Below are positions 11,931 through 23,925 of a DNA stretch of 64,000 bases, piece by piece. The position numbers and the translations under genes were made by a program. The DNA comes from Microcebus murinus (Eukaryota > Chordata > Mammalia > Primates > Cheirogaleidae): positions 46,499,501 through 46,563,500 of the forward strand of contig NC_134108.1 of the NCBI RefSeq assembly GCF_040939455.1, read 5' to 3'. Within the stretch, counting starts at the first letter, position 1. The number at the start of each line of letters is the position of its first letter. Below the pieces are notes generated by a model. The model made no database searches. It worked only from the letters and a program-made list of their open reading frames with translations, and was not told where the DNA came from.

Positions 11931-13229
11931 AAGTCAATTTTTTAAAAAAAAATGTAAATTAAGTTGTAAATTTAGTATATTCTAGAAACTTAAAACTTTG
12001 TCTAAGTTAAGAATTTTGGCTTACTCAGTTTTGTAATCCCAGCACTAGGATAATATCTACAACATAATAAATGAATGACTCTACCAATCAAATCAATTAT
12101 AATATATAAGACAGTTATCATTAGCAAACAAAGTATTATAGAGTTCTCTCGGGATTTCTAGTGCTATTAGACATTACAACAATTTTATATTGAAATCAAT
12201 CCTTGGTTTTATGTTTATTTTTAGATAAGATATGCAAATTAAAATATTAAATGTGCATACTTTAATGAAATATAGACCCTTCTGAAATTTAAAAAAATAT
12301 CTGCTTTTAATTTTCTTCATGAACTATAATATTTTCATATATAAGTGAAGACATTTGTATGAAAATGACATTTAAAATAAATTAACACAAAATAAATCAC
12401 ATTATTACATTAATAAAAGTAAGCTTATTGTTCATGAGTACTACTTGAATGAGAAAGTTCCTTATTATTTTTATATCTCACTTCCTTTAAGTAATATGGC
12501 AGTCCATTAAGCTATTCAGGAACTGTTAAACTTAGATACCTCTCTTTGTTATTTTTCTAAAAGAAAGTTTATTTATAGATTATTATTTAGTAAATTACTA
12601 GACTGTACCTTATTCTTTAAATTTCAATTCTCATTTGTTACTTGAGAAAATGAAGTATTTTTATGAATCCCACATAGTGAATCTGAAATTCTTGTCACTA
12701 TTGACTTTTCTGGGTGCACTTTGTATATTCTTAATAGAATAAATAAACAAAGCAAAGAAAAAGGGATCAAGAGATTGAGAATTTTACCTCACACTAACTA
12801 ATTTTAAATATTTAGAAAAGTCCCTTCACCTTCTAGACTTCAACATCTTCATTGATAGCTCTAGTAAGAAAATATTCTGTAGAAGCTTCACATTATTAGA
12901 ACCATTAGTCACAGTTCTGTTTTTCCCATTCTTCAATAATCACACAAAAGCAAAAGTGAGAATAATGAACAGAAACTTCACTTTCCTTGAAACTGTGGGA
13001 TAGCTAAAACCTCAATCTAAACAATAGCAGAGTGGCTTCCAGAAGCACTGGAAATCCAAAGTAGTATAAGAAAGCATAGTTCAAGGAGGGTTACAGCTAC
13101 AAATCTCAGAAAGTCAAGCTCAGTGCACTTTTCTAAGTAAGCAGCACAAATGTTTGTTCCAGCCAAACGTAAAAGCTTAAAGTGCAACCATTTTATCATA
13201 ACTCATCAATTTATCAGCAGCAATTTGAG
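11931..13229. other. unassigned A/T-rich DNA
   Basis: Very A/T-rich. No gene or repeat family recognised. Confidence 0.4.
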
Positions 13230-13662
13230 TAGTGTTCAGCTAAGTCATTCTTCATTCCATTCAGCCTTGAAGTCACTGGTTGTAACCAACTGGTGGATGG
13301 GCTGATCTGGAGCATCCGAAGCAGGTTCGTTCACATGTCAGGTGCCCTGGTGGAGATGACTGACATACTGGGCTTAGCTGGGACCATGGAACTTGTGCCT
13401 CATACAGTCTCTCCAGTATGGTGTTCTCAAAGTAGTTAGACTTCTCAAACCTTAGCTCAAAGTTCAAAGAACAAGTGTCCCATCAAACAGAGAAGAAGCC
13501 AATGGCCTTTTATGACCTCCCGTCAGAAGTCACATTGCCTCATTTTCACTGCACTTCATTGGTAGAAGCAGGACAAGCCCACCCAGATTTAAGGGACACC
13601 CCAAAGTCTTAACAAGAAGAGTGTCAAAAAATGCTCAGCCATGTTTTAAAATTGCCACAGTA
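13230..13662 (-). repeat. Ancient LTR-like repeat, copy 1 of 3
   Basis: The plus strand shows 'gtctctccagtatggtgttctcaaagtagttagacttctc', 'ggccttttatgacctcccgtcagaagtcac', 'cccacccagatttaaggg' and 'aagagtgtcaaaaaatg...gccatgtttt'. The same ordered landmarks recur at 38191-38985 and 50125-50545. The family looks like a MaLR/ERVL-type LTR in reverse orientation, but I do not assign a name. Confidence 0.6.
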
Positions 13663-14079
13663 CAAAACCAATGAAATTTTATTGGCCACATGGAAAACAT
13701 GTGAGTAGGCTGCTGTTGAGAGCTTTCCGCGTCTGGTTGGGTTATAGGAAAAGCCAAGTTGGAGCTGAATAGAAAACACAGACAACCCATGCAGGAGGGA
13801 AGACCAACAATGTGAAAAGCCCTAGAGATATTAATCTCAGAGGACCAGTGAGGAATAAACTGAAAAATAATACTCTCAGTAAGAACTATTAGAAAGAAAA
13901 TTTCTGTTTGCTCATAAGGTGGCCTTAGTCTTTCTTGTTAGTTTAGGAAGGATTAACCAAAATGGGTAATCAAAAAGAACAAAAATAGAATACTTTCTTT
14001 TTAAAGAAAGGAAGAAATAAATAAAGACTAAAAAAATAAAGAAATAAATAGGAAAAAATGGCAGATCATAAATATTAAC
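13663..14079. other. unassigned DNA
   Basis: No gene or repeat recognised. Confidence 0.4.
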
Positions 14080-16950
14080 TTTTAAAAGGTTCTAATATTG
14101 GAAAAGAACAGGCAAAAATTATAACTAAATATATGGCTATAAAATTACATTTTTAAAACTTAATGAAAGTCACTTCTATAATTCAAGAATTGAAAATAGG
14201 TTTACTACAGATTAGGAAAATATTGTGAGACTATGTAAAGGTATAGCATATAATCTAGATGAATTTATTAAAGAAATGGAAGAGAAAAATAAAAATATCA
14301 CAGAAAAGAATTCAACACTGTAATCTGTGCTGAAGAAAAATGTTGCTAACAACACAGGAAGAGACATGAAGTCCAGGATTTGAATAAAGTGAGCAAAAAG
14401 GAAACTATGCCAATTTTTTAAATGGGTTATAGTGAAAATTGTAAAATGATAAATGTGGAGTATAGATCAAAGAAATGGAAATACTTCATAACTAGAGTCC
14501 TAGAATAAGGGAAGGAAAATGACAGAACAGAAAGAAAGCTATTTAGATATATAATTAAAGAAAGTGTTTCAGAAATGTTAATAAAAGGAACTTGAATTTA
14601 AACGTTGCAAGAGTGTACTTTATCCCAGAAAAAAAAATGATGTACAATGATCATTATTACTGAGGCATATCTTACTATATTTACTGAATGTCAGAAGTAA
14701 TGAAAGAATCTTTTTGTCAAAAAGGAAAAAGATTATCTTATCTATGTTGGTGGAAAAAAAGTTCTGACCAATGTCTGATTGTGCCACAAAACCGTCAACT
14801 TTGAAGAAAATGAAGTAATTTCTTACAAAAACATCAAAAGAAAATGAAATCCTAGAATTTTATGCCCAAATTGTTGTTTTAAAATAAAGGCAAAAGAAAA
14901 CCTATTTAAATAAGCAAGAATTCATAGTTTATAGATTCCAAGAGCATTCTTGAGGAAAGTACTAAAAAACACACTTCAGTCAACCAAAAATTATTTGATA
15001 AACAATTATAAAAGGAATGATACTGAATACTAAAACCATGTAACTCTATGACTTAGGCAAAACAAATATGGTGATTATGATGATAGAACAGAATGTAAAA
15101 TGGTATAAATCCTGACAAGGTAGAAATGAGATAGCTAAAGAAAGTCAGGAAGGGAAGGGAGGCCAAGTGCGGTGGCTCATGCCTATAATCCTAACACTCT
15201 GGGAGGCCGAGGTGGGAGGATCACTTGAGGTCAGGAGTTTGAGACTACCCTGAGTAAAAGCGAGACCCTGCCTCTAAAATAAATAAAGCAAAATAAAATA
15301 AAGGAAAGGAAGGGACAGGAAGGTAGGAGGTGATAAATATGCCAATTCCCTAACTTTTTATATCAAAAAGGGATCAATAGAGATCATGTAAAATGATTTA
15401 AAAAAGTAATAGAGGTATATTTCAAATAGAAAAGATAAATATTAAACATATAAATTAATAAAAATACACTGGCAAAGGGAAAGGAAAGGAAAAGGATGTG
15501 AAAATATACCAACTTCATCACACCTCAACAGTTAACAATAGGATATCAATATTCTAGACTAAAAAGTAAAAATTAAAATAAGTATCATTAGACAAAACAA
15601 ACTTCAAAATTATTTTTAAAAGGCCTACAGACACACACACACATGCTAGAAAAATAGAAAGTATGATAAACTATGATAACACAAGTAAAACCAAGCCTCT
15701 TATTTATATAAATATACTAAACACAAATAGCAAAAGAAAAAACATCTTAACTGTATGTTGTACACAAGAGAGTAGTCAATCTAAGCCATGTCACTTAAAA
15801 AGATGTTGTTTATGTCAGTATAGAACAGAAGAAGTGAGTGATTTGGAAAAATTGAAAATTAAGAATTGGAAAGACATACTAGACAAATGCAAACAGAAAT
15901 CAGAGGCTAGGATTTTAATATATGAGACTGAATTCAGAGTAAAAGACATTAAATGAGATGGAGAAAATACCGCTCAAGTTTCAAACCACATGAAAATCTG
16001 TCAGTATGAATATATCCATACCAAATAGCACTGTGTTAGCACATATGAAGGGGGAGAAAGGGGAATCACAGGGATAAACAGAAATACGTTACTAGCAGGA
16101 AACTTTAATTCACTTCTCTTAGTCAATGATAGTTCAAGTGGACACAAAATTAGTGAGAAAATAGAAGGCATATAAATAGCGTGATGATTTTTCAGGTATC
16201 CAATTGACCTACATCAAACTCAGTATACTGAAAACAGAGATGACAATTTCTTTCTAAGAACACATGGAATATTCACAAAAAAATCTATGTTAGGTTTAAA
16301 AAGCAATAAATTAACTGTGTACATTTGTGTATGTATGTATCAGCCTTCCCAACCACAATGTAATCAGTCTAGAATTGAAATAAAAAATAGCAATACCAAA
16401 TAAAACTTATTGTCCCCAAATTTTTACTACCATCAACCTTCTCCCACTTTCAAGTCTTCTTTTAAACAACTCTACTGTCCAAAAGAAAATTAAAACCAAA
16501 ATAACAATATATTTTGCAGTTGAAAGAAGGCTCCAAAGAAAATGTGTAGCCTTAATTCTTTATATTAATAACATTTTTTAAAAGTAAGTTAAACATCTAA
16601 ATAAGGAGGTGAGAATCTGAACAAGCAAACTTAAAAAAGAAGTAATTTTAAAAAGCAGAAAGTAATTATTTGGAAACATACAAATGGTAGAATTATTTTT
16701 AAAAAGCAAGTAATGCTGATTTAAAGAATAACAAAACAATAAAGTAGACTTAACCAAATGAACATAAAAAAGACAAATCTCCAATTCATTGTATAAAAAT
16801 CATAAAAAGGAAATATCAACAATGAAGGAATTGATTGAATCCTAAGTATCCATTTTGATTAACTCTATATAAAGAAAATAATGAGAACTCAAATTAGATG
16901 GTTTTCTAGCAAAATATAAATTACTGGAAGTAAACTCACAAGAATTAAGA
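14080..16950 (+). repeat. Degraded HAL1/L1-type LINE
   Basis: The A-rich plus strand carries LINE-1 ORF1-end landmarks, such as 'gaaatcctagaattttatgcccaa' followed by 'aaaataaaggcaaaag' and 'cttgaggaaagtactaaaaaacac' (14850-14975), which correspond to the conserved ORF1 C-terminal region. The later part has ORF2-like A-rich text (near 15600-15780). All frames are broken. It is split by an Alu monomer at 15162. The outer limits are approximate, and parts of the 3' half may be unrelated A-rich DNA. Confidence 0.5.
15162..15300 (+). mobile_element. Alu monomer (free left arm type)
   Basis: A single 7SL-derived arm: 'ggccaagtgcggtggctcat' through 'gagaccctgcctcta', then an A-rich AAATAAA tail. 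No right arm is present, as in fossil left Alu monomers. GGAAGGGAAGGGA before and GGAAAGGAAGGGA after resemble an eroded target duplication. Confidence 0.8.
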
Positions 16951-17289
16951 AATTTAAAGACATCATTAATTTGGAAGGACTAGAGATAGTTATTGTGAAA
17001 TGACAGCTCCCCGAAAGATACTAGATAAGGTTATTTTACAGGTGCTTTTCTCTAAACTTTTAAGTTTGGATAATTTCATTGCTATTTGAAGTGTTACCGG
17101 ACACAGAAAAGAAAGGAAGGTTTCCAATTTCTTTTATTAAACTAGTATGTCATTTATCATAAAACCCATCAAAGGGACAGCAAACAAGAAAAACAGCAGT
17201 TCTTAAAAAATGTAGTCAGAAAACTTCTTGGTCCCCCACTTCCAGGGAATCTGTGTGGTTAAATGGTTTTCATAATAATGTGATGATGT
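16951..17289. other. unassigned DNA
   Basis: No gene or repeat recognised. Confidence 0.4.
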
Positions 17290-17690
17290 TATTTACTGTT
17301 TTGGCTGTGTTGTTGACATTTGCACTGCTGGTGCAAAAGCAATGGGGGTGACAATGCTGGCACCTTAGTCCAAATCAAGGCATCAGCAGCAAACTGTATT
17401 CTCAATGCTATGCAGTGGTGTTTAAAATAAGCCAGTTTCACTTAAGAATGTCCTTGATGAAACAATAGCGATTATTGATTGTATTACATCTCGACCCTCG
17501 GCATGATCTTTTGTGTGTATTTTGTGTGAGGAAACAGAAAGTAGGAAGCAAATATGCAGCGCTGCTGCTGCAATCCAAGCATAAGGATGTTTAGAGGAAA
17601 AACACTTGTGTGATTGTTTGACTTGCGAGCTTTACTAGCTGCTTTTCCATGGAAATTCTTAATACCTGTGAAGGCATGAAATGCCATAGA
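17290..17690 (+). pseudogene. Broken hAT-transposase-like coding fragment (ZBED5/FAM200 type)
   Basis: Conceptual translation of the plus strand gives pieces typical of the hAT transposase core found in domesticated ZBED5/FAM200-type proteins. A 'CTAGAKAM'-like piece is near 17320-17345. A clean run begins PVSLKNVLDE at 17432 and continues to an 'SRP' at 17497. Further pieces follow (a 'WLSRGK...LVRLFELRAELAAFF'-like remnant near 17590-17650). Stops and small frameshifts separate the pieces, so nothing is translatable. It may be a remnant of a hAT DNA transposon or a retrocopy of a domesticated transposase gene. No terminal inverted repeats or poly(A) tail were seen to decide. The family call is by recognition. 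Confidence 0.6.
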
Positions 17691-18120
17691 GCCTCACCTC
17701 CAGCTACTCCCCTGGAATATGAATAAAGAACAGGAGACTAAGAAGAGGGCCCCTGCAATTATACAAACTTATTGAATGCAGTAGCTAGATGCGTGTCAGG
17801 GCATCACTTTGCAGGGCATAAGAACATTTCAGGAGATTTCTAAATACATTACATGTCTTAAATTTTGTTAAAGAAATATACATATTTCAAGCCAGAAGAA
17901 AGGTACTGTAATAAATTTTAATAATGTTCAAAAATGTTATGCTATATTTATGTAATGGCCACTCTGCCAGAAAGGCTGGCCTTAGCACTTTCTTCACATA
18001 TTTTTATTGTTCAAAATGTGCCCAAATAACAGATTTATTTAGCTTGCAATAATAGCATTGTGTGGGTATTTCATAATAAAAGTAGAAAATAACATGCTCA
18101 CATATATCTAACTGTCAACA
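17691..18120. other. unassigned DNA
   Basis: No gene or repeat recognised. Confidence 0.4.
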
Positions 18121-18126
18121 TTTTAC

Positions 18127-18259
18127 CTCACTATGTTGCCATCAATCCAGCCACACAGAGTTCCTCCTGAATTTCCTGGCTGTACTAGAGCAGTTGCTCC
18201 AAGAATAGACACAGTGGCCATGGACAAACCATCACCATTGGGGGTGACCCATGGGGAAG
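18127..18259 (-). other. Exon-like segment of unknown identity
   Basis: On the minus strand a 133-bp segment is bounded by a plausible acceptor (TACCCATTTTCAG, plus-strand 18260-18272) and a good donor (GAG|GTAAAA, with the intron starting at 18126). It is open throughout in one frame, and the frame stays open for 68 codons from an ATG at 18329. The encoded peptide contains 'PGNSGG'. I do not recognise the protein. Base composition is closer to coding DNA than to the flanks. It could be a true exon of a gene outside the window, a pseudo-exon, or chance. Confidence 0.3.
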
Positions 18260-18434
18260 CTGAAAATGGGTATTGGTGCTCTGTTAGGGTTCCACTTTGT
18301 GTCCTTGTAGCCTTAAACCTCCAGGTCATACAATTCTACTTGTTATCTGGGTTCTCAGTCTTTATAGTTCCAAGTTTTCAGTTATATGAAAATAGCTCAA
18401 TAAGTGATTTAACTCTCATTTAGAAAAATTCCAA

Positions 18435-18530
18435 CTCCATCACTTTATAAATGGAAACTTAGAATTCTAGAGGCATCAAAGGACTTCCCCAAGGTTACAA
18501 GGCAAGGAGCTGGCCAAGCAGAAACAAGAA
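18435..18530 (-). repeat. MIR fragment, antisense
   Basis: 'ataaatggaaacttagaattctagagg' followed by 'acttccccaaggttacaaggcaagg' is the antisense of the MIR core ('...cccaaggtcacacagc'). Confidence 0.5.
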
Positions 18531-18671
18531 TTTACAATTGCTTGTTACAAGCAGAATCAAGAATATTTGGAGCAAATGACCATAACATCTTTATACTGCC
18601 CCTTTATCCATCACATTGGGAAAACAAATGTTTGTATACTTTAAAAACTCAACTTTTGAGGAAAAAATTAT

Positions 18672-18706
18672 ATTAATATATATATATATATATGCAATAT
18701 ATACAT

Positions 18707-18794
<88 letters not shown>

Positions 18795-18797
18795 CAT
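18672..18797. repeat. Compound (TA)n-(CT)n-(TA)n microsatellite
   Basis: (TA)n at 18672-18693, a 16-bp gap, (TC)n at 18711-18749, then (TA)n at 18749-18788 running into ACATACATAC. Open frames made of YIYI or RERE residues on either strand are artefacts of this repeat. Confidence 0.95.
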
Positions 18798-20839
18798 ACA
18801 TACTAGGGAAGGCCCAATTTAAAAACTTGAAGTGATTATCAGTCTTGTGTAAGGGAAACCTCTGTTTACTTACATGTAAGTTAGGCCAGAGGCCTGTGTA
18901 TAGTGACTAACTATAACTCCAGAACAAACCCTCTCCCCAGATCTCTAAAACGACCTCTCAGTGGTTTACATAAGCTGAAATCCATTTCCATGCTCCAGTT
19001 TTTCTCATGTCTTTGAGACAACAGAAGGAAAAGAACCCAGTATATATAATAAGTAGTTCAAAAGCTGAGAAAGATAGCATATGGCAGTGGAAACGTAAGT
19101 GTTGCTTTGATTTTGGAAAGAGAAGTGAGAAGGAGTATTTCTGAGTCAAAGCTCAATTCTACCTGAATGAGACAATGTATTTTTATGCACCAGAATGAAC
19201 TTTGTGTGGGCCCAGATACATGGCAAATACACAAACACCTGAACAGATCTCATTAGGGGTTTAGAGAAACACCATTTTCCCATGACAGAAATGATTATAG
19301 GTACAATAATAATAGTGTTTTCATTTAATGAAAATTAGGGGGTTTTTTCACTCCTAAAAGCACAAAGCATTTGTTAAAATGAATTAACTTATTTTCAATG
19401 AACTTTTCATTAAAAAAGGGAGCTAGAAAAATGACAAGTTAGCTCAAACTGGCAGGCTTAAAAATGAACACAGCTCCAAGTAAACTAGTTTTAATTTAAA
19501 ACAACCAGATAAAATAAAGCTAATGGTTCTCTTGCAGTACCTCTCCAGATGTCTTCTATACTACCATTTAATTTTTGTAAAGATTTATAAAGCAACATTT
19601 GAAAGCCACTCTCTGAGGCTGCTCCAGCACTCTCCAAAAAGGCTACCCAGATTTTTGATTAGAAACATTCTTTCCCTCCAGGCTTTCAGGAGAAGAGATA
19701 CCATCATCAACACATGTGTGTTCTACAAAATTTTTTATTCAGTCTTGACTCATTTCAATGTTTTAAAACTGTGCACATGAGCCTTTCATATTGCATGAAT
19801 AACCCAAACCTGAATGGGTTGTCAGAGTCAGTACTATGTCTGCTACCCTAGCGGGGAGATATCTTCCTACTATAATCCAAACAATGAGAGCCCAACTCCA
19901 CCAGGTAAATCTATTGTCCCAGTATCATGTGCTAGGACCTAGAAAATGTGTCTGTGGATGAAAGCATGACATTAATAGTATTCTCTCCCATGGTATCATG
20001 ATACAGAGATGCATCAGAATCTGCCACAACCTGGTCACAAGAATAATCCAAGGATCACCAGGCCTTACCAACCTGTGGACATGAATTAAATCACCTTAAC
20101 ATTAACAGCCAATATCCAATAAAGAAACCTGTTCTTGCTTCTGGCTACAAATAACTTCAGTCATCTCCACTACAAAGTCACTCCCACCCATCAAATATTT
20201 CCAAGAACCACTAAGGAAGCTTCGTATGTTCTCCCTTAAAGCTAGGCTTTGTGCCATTGTCACCACATGGCATCTACAATATCTATTTCGCATTCTTGTT
20301 GATACCTACTACCCCTAAGGCCATGGGGGAAGAAATGTACCCTTGCCACTACTGACAGTGTCCCCCCGGAACAACGCAGAACCCTTGCCAAAGATGCTTC
20401 CAATGGCACAGTCTCCAATATCTACAGCAGCGTGCCTTCCATCTACTTTGTCTCCACCCTACATTCAACGTCAACCACAGTGCTTTGCAGAGTGTAGCCA
20501 CTCAACACCCAATGAATAATACAGGAAGAGTCAAAATTAGGTGCCTTTCCTAAATCACCTACATTTTTGAGGTACTATAAAATTCTCAAATTAATTTACT
20601 TTGTCTTTCTCTACAAGTTATGTGACACACTGAGAATTTATTTTCTATTTAGAATAAGAAAGACAATAATTCACTAATCCTGATAAATGCAGTGATGCAC
20701 AAAATCATTTTTAACAGAGCACCAGCATGGTTATTTGGTAGGGTTTGCTCACTGCATTCTCTCATGACCTATTGCACAAATACATGGATGTTTCTAGGCT
20801 TGTCTAAGTGACCTTGGAATCTTTCACCTACTTTTGCTC
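18798..20839. other. unassigned DNA
   Basis: No gene recognised. A short 'cagtgctttgcagagtgtag...caatgaataat' segment near 20480-20520 resembles an L2/MIR 3' end. The more G/C-balanced part at 19800-20500 may be an eroded LTR or pseudogene, but nothing identifies it. Confidence 0.4.
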
Positions 20840-21190
20840 ATGTTTGGGTCATTTACCCCTTTCACCAACCTTCACATTTGATTAGCTAATTTGTAGCTCT
20901 CCTGTGAGTTCATTTATCTTAGAGTTTACATCTCAAGGAAGTTTTTGTGACCTTTCATGCACTTCCATTGTGCTCCCATAGCACTCTCTATTTGGCAATA
21001 TCTAAATGCTCACCACATGGTGCATCCACCAGTTTTATGGCTGTATCCTCCTCCAGACTCTAGACACACGACAATATTCTTCAAAGACTATATTGTGCTT
21101 TCTAATTCACCATTGTATCTTGAGCACCATGAATGAATGGAGCAGAGCAAATACTGAGTGTTCCATGAATGTTGAAAGAATATGTATATT
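20840..21190 (+). repeat. L2 LINE 3' end, sense
   Basis: Plus-strand order of an L2 3' region: 'tcaaggaagtttttgtgacc', 'gtgctcccatagcactc', 'ccattgtatcttgagcacc' and 'atgaatgttgaaagaa'. Confidence 0.65.
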
Positions 21191-21519
21191 CTTTCAACAC
21201 ATCATATAGCTACATTAAATGCATCTCAGATATTTTATTAATAAATGTCTACAAAATACTTAACAAAGTTGAAGAAGATTAATTTAATTGCCCATAAGGA
21301 ATCTTATTGATTGAAACGCTGTTCAATTGGAAAGCAACTGATTATTACCTCTTGACTGGTCAATATAAAGTCAATTATACTCTTGAACTAGTTTGTTAAT
21401 ACTTATTCAAACAGCTATTTTAGCTCATTTTACATCCTAGCTATTTCTCTTGTGTCTGATGTGATTCAACTGAATTTCATTCTACTCAGTCACTATTAAT
21501 TTCCTGTCATTCATTGTTT
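21191..21519. other. unassigned DNA
   Basis: No gene or repeat recognised. Confidence 0.4.
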
Positions 21520-21930
21520 AAAAATTTATTTATACATTACATATGTGACAACAGATACTCAAAGTACTAGTAATACAATAGTTAACAAGACAGTCAACAT
21601 TTTCGCTCTTTTGGTACTTATGTTCATGTAGCTGGAGGTGGACAGTGGACAAATATAAACAGGAATATATGTGCTAAGGTAGAAATATATTAATGTGCTA
21701 TGTTAGAGAGATACCAAGTGACTTCAGTTTAGTTAATCAAAGAGATTTCACTGAAAAGGTGGCATTTAAGTTGAGCTCTAACTGGCAAGAAGGAGTCAAC
21801 GATGGGAAGGAAACATGAAGGGAATAGCTTTCCAGCTGAGAAAACAACGAATACAAACACCCTGAGGTAGGACTAAGCCTGGGATGTTCATGGAAAGAGA
21901 GAATGTCATCCTTTCCCTCAGTTCTCACCT
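21520..21930 (-). repeat. L2 LINE fragment, antisense
   Basis: 'acaagacagtcaacattttcgc', 'ctcatgtagctggaggtggacag'-like text, 'aaaaggtggcatttaagttgagctc' and 'caaacaccctgaggtagg' are the antisense of L2 (compare 'gaggtgacatttgagctgagacc...gccctgaggcagg'). The first quoted pieces are approximate to the sequence. Confidence 0.65.
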
Positions 21931-22080
21931 TTTAAAGGTGTGGTATGCTTGTCTCTTTCTTTTAAACATCTGTGGTTGACCACAGAAATAATACAGAAAT
22001 AGCCTCATTTATAAAACAAACTTTCTTTTTATTAAATTTAAATCTTCACAAAAGACTGAGCAATTGGACAAGTGGCCTCA

Positions 22081-22300
22081 ATTCTTTTTGTTATTTTTGT
22101 TATTATACAGATTATACAGATTTATGGATACATGTGATATGTTGATACATACATATAAAGTGTAGTGATCAAACTAGGGTAACTGGGATATACAACACCT
22201 CAAACATTTGTATTGGAAACATTCTAAATCTTTCTTCTAGCTATTTTGAAGTACAGTCACCCTACTGTGCTATCCAACACCAGAACTCAACTCTTGTCTT
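22081..22300 (-). repeat. L1 3' UTR fragment, antisense (L1MA/L1PB-like)
   Basis: Reverse-complemented, the segment has 'gactgtacttcaaaatagctagaag', 'gtttgaggtgttg' and 'cacatgtatccataaat', the familiar end of L1 3'UTRs of middle age. It is 5'-truncated, as most LINE insertions are. Confidence 0.75.
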
Positions 22301-23084
22301 ATGTATTGCTCTTGAGGATTTTTTTTTACTTAAACCCCATTGTTACAACATAGACATCATTCAACAGTTAGATGATGAATGATCTTTAAAACTCCAGTCT
22401 AAGTTCAGGCAAAATTCCTTTATTTGGTTTCATTTCATACAGTTGACATAGGCCAGCATAACTACATGCGCTCCCAGAAGGTTGGCATCACCTCCAGACA
22501 CCTGGTTGGCCCCTAAACCAGGCTGCCTCTGACCAGAGTTTGTTCTTCCTTATCTAAATATGATCTAAAGCTATCTCTTGCCTCGTTACCAACAAATCCA
22601 AAATATTATTCATTCTAAAAGTAACGACATTTTCCCGATTTGAAATTTCCATCAAGTGTCTTCCTCTAATTAATATAGTCTATCTGAGAGACAGACTTCA
22701 TTCAGAACCCATGGGCAGGACTGTGCTAAAAGACCCAAGAATTGGGCTGTACCCACTGTATGATGCCCATTGGGTATGACCTTCCCCACTCAAAATTTCT
22801 TATAAAAGAGTTATTTTCTCAGCTTTCCCTACTTCAAGATTCTAAGTTGCCTAAATATATTCAAGTTATCAAAGTGCATTTTTATGAGCTCTTCTGCTAG
22901 CCAATTAATTTATTTATAAAGCTTTGACCTTGAAATTATTTGGCCAAAGTGATAAGAAAGAGTATAAGGGTGACGACAAACTGTATTTGGGAAGGTATTT
23001 TAAGAACCATCACCTTCACTAGGGATAATTTTACCAAAGTAATTGAGATTTGAATAGAATTTGAGTGGAGGAAACAGGAACAAA
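22301..23084. other. unassigned DNA
   Basis: No gene recognised. The part at 22440-22830 is less A/T rich and could be an eroded LTR; no ends or signals are clear. Confidence 0.35.
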
Positions 23085-23545
23085 GAAAGCTGTAGCAAAT
23101 AATCAATTAAAAATGGGCAAAGGGCCTAAATAGATATTTCTCAAAAGAAGACATATGAATGGGCAACAGGTATATGAAAAAATGTTCAACATCTCTAATA
23201 AGCAGGAAAATGAAGGTTAAAACCACAATGAGATATCACCTCACACCTGTTAGAATAGTTAATATCAAAAAGATGAAAAATAGCAAGTGTTGATGAGGAT
23301 GTAGAGCAATGGGAACCCTTATACACTATTGGCGAGAATGTAAATTAGTACAGCCATTATGGAAAACAGTATGAAGATTCCTCAAAAATTTTAAAATAGA
23401 ACTACCATATGATTCAGCAATCCTACTTTCGTATATATATCCAAAGGAAATGAAATCAATATGTCAAAGAGATATTTATACTCCCATATTCGTTGCAGCA
23501 TTATTTACAATTGCCAAGATATGGAATCAGCCTGTATAACTAGAT
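23085..23545 (+). repeat. L1 ORF2 C-terminal fragment
   Basis: Sense-strand L1 text: 'aaaaatgggcaaagggcctaaa', 'ccacaatgagatatcacctcacacc', 'aatgtaaattagtacagcc', 'gaactaccatatgattcagcaatcc'. It aligns with the C-terminal part of ORF2 of the full-length element further on (near 35970-36400). Frames are broken, and it is truncated at both ends. Confidence 0.85.
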
Positions 23546-23845
23546 CCTACGTTTTTTACTGCCCTCTACTTTCTCCCTTCAAAGGAGAGGAACAGCTAGA
23601 ACTGGAGCAATTGTTCATGATTTTGAGACAAGATACCAACCTACCAAGCACAGTAGTGCATAAAAATATGGATGCTATTTGGTTCAAACTACTGTGCCAA
23701 GCCTATCCTGCCTATCTTTACTGAATTCTTCACTTGGGTGAAAATTAAGGCTATGTTGTTTGATTTAAAAGCTAATAAAAATGAAAGCAGTAAAAAAAAG
23801 ACAGGGAAAGAGTTTGTGTGAGTATAAAGGTGAGTGGGTGTGTGA
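23546..23845. other. unassigned DNA
   Basis: Follows the L1 piece directly. An open frame runs through from the L1 piece to 23724 but has no recognisable domain. Confidence 0.4.
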
Positions 23846-23925
23846 GTATGCTTCATCTTTGCATCCCTACCACACTTCACAGAACAAGTAGGATCTAAAC
23901 AGTTTATGAATAAATGAATGAATTG
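23846..23925 (+). repeat. L2 3' terminus, sense
   Basis: 'catctttgcatccctaccac...cagaacaagtagg' ending in 'aataaatgaatgaattg' is the L2 3' end with its TGAATGAA-type tail. Confidence 0.55.

Noticed and set aside
18123..18329. HtrA-type serine protease reading of the PGNSGG-containing peptide
   Set aside because: The short motif resembles the protease active-site loop, but nothing else in the peptide fits the family and the length is far too short.
18591..18822. Two opposite open frames rich in YI or RE repeats
   Set aside because: They are translations of the TA/CT microsatellite.
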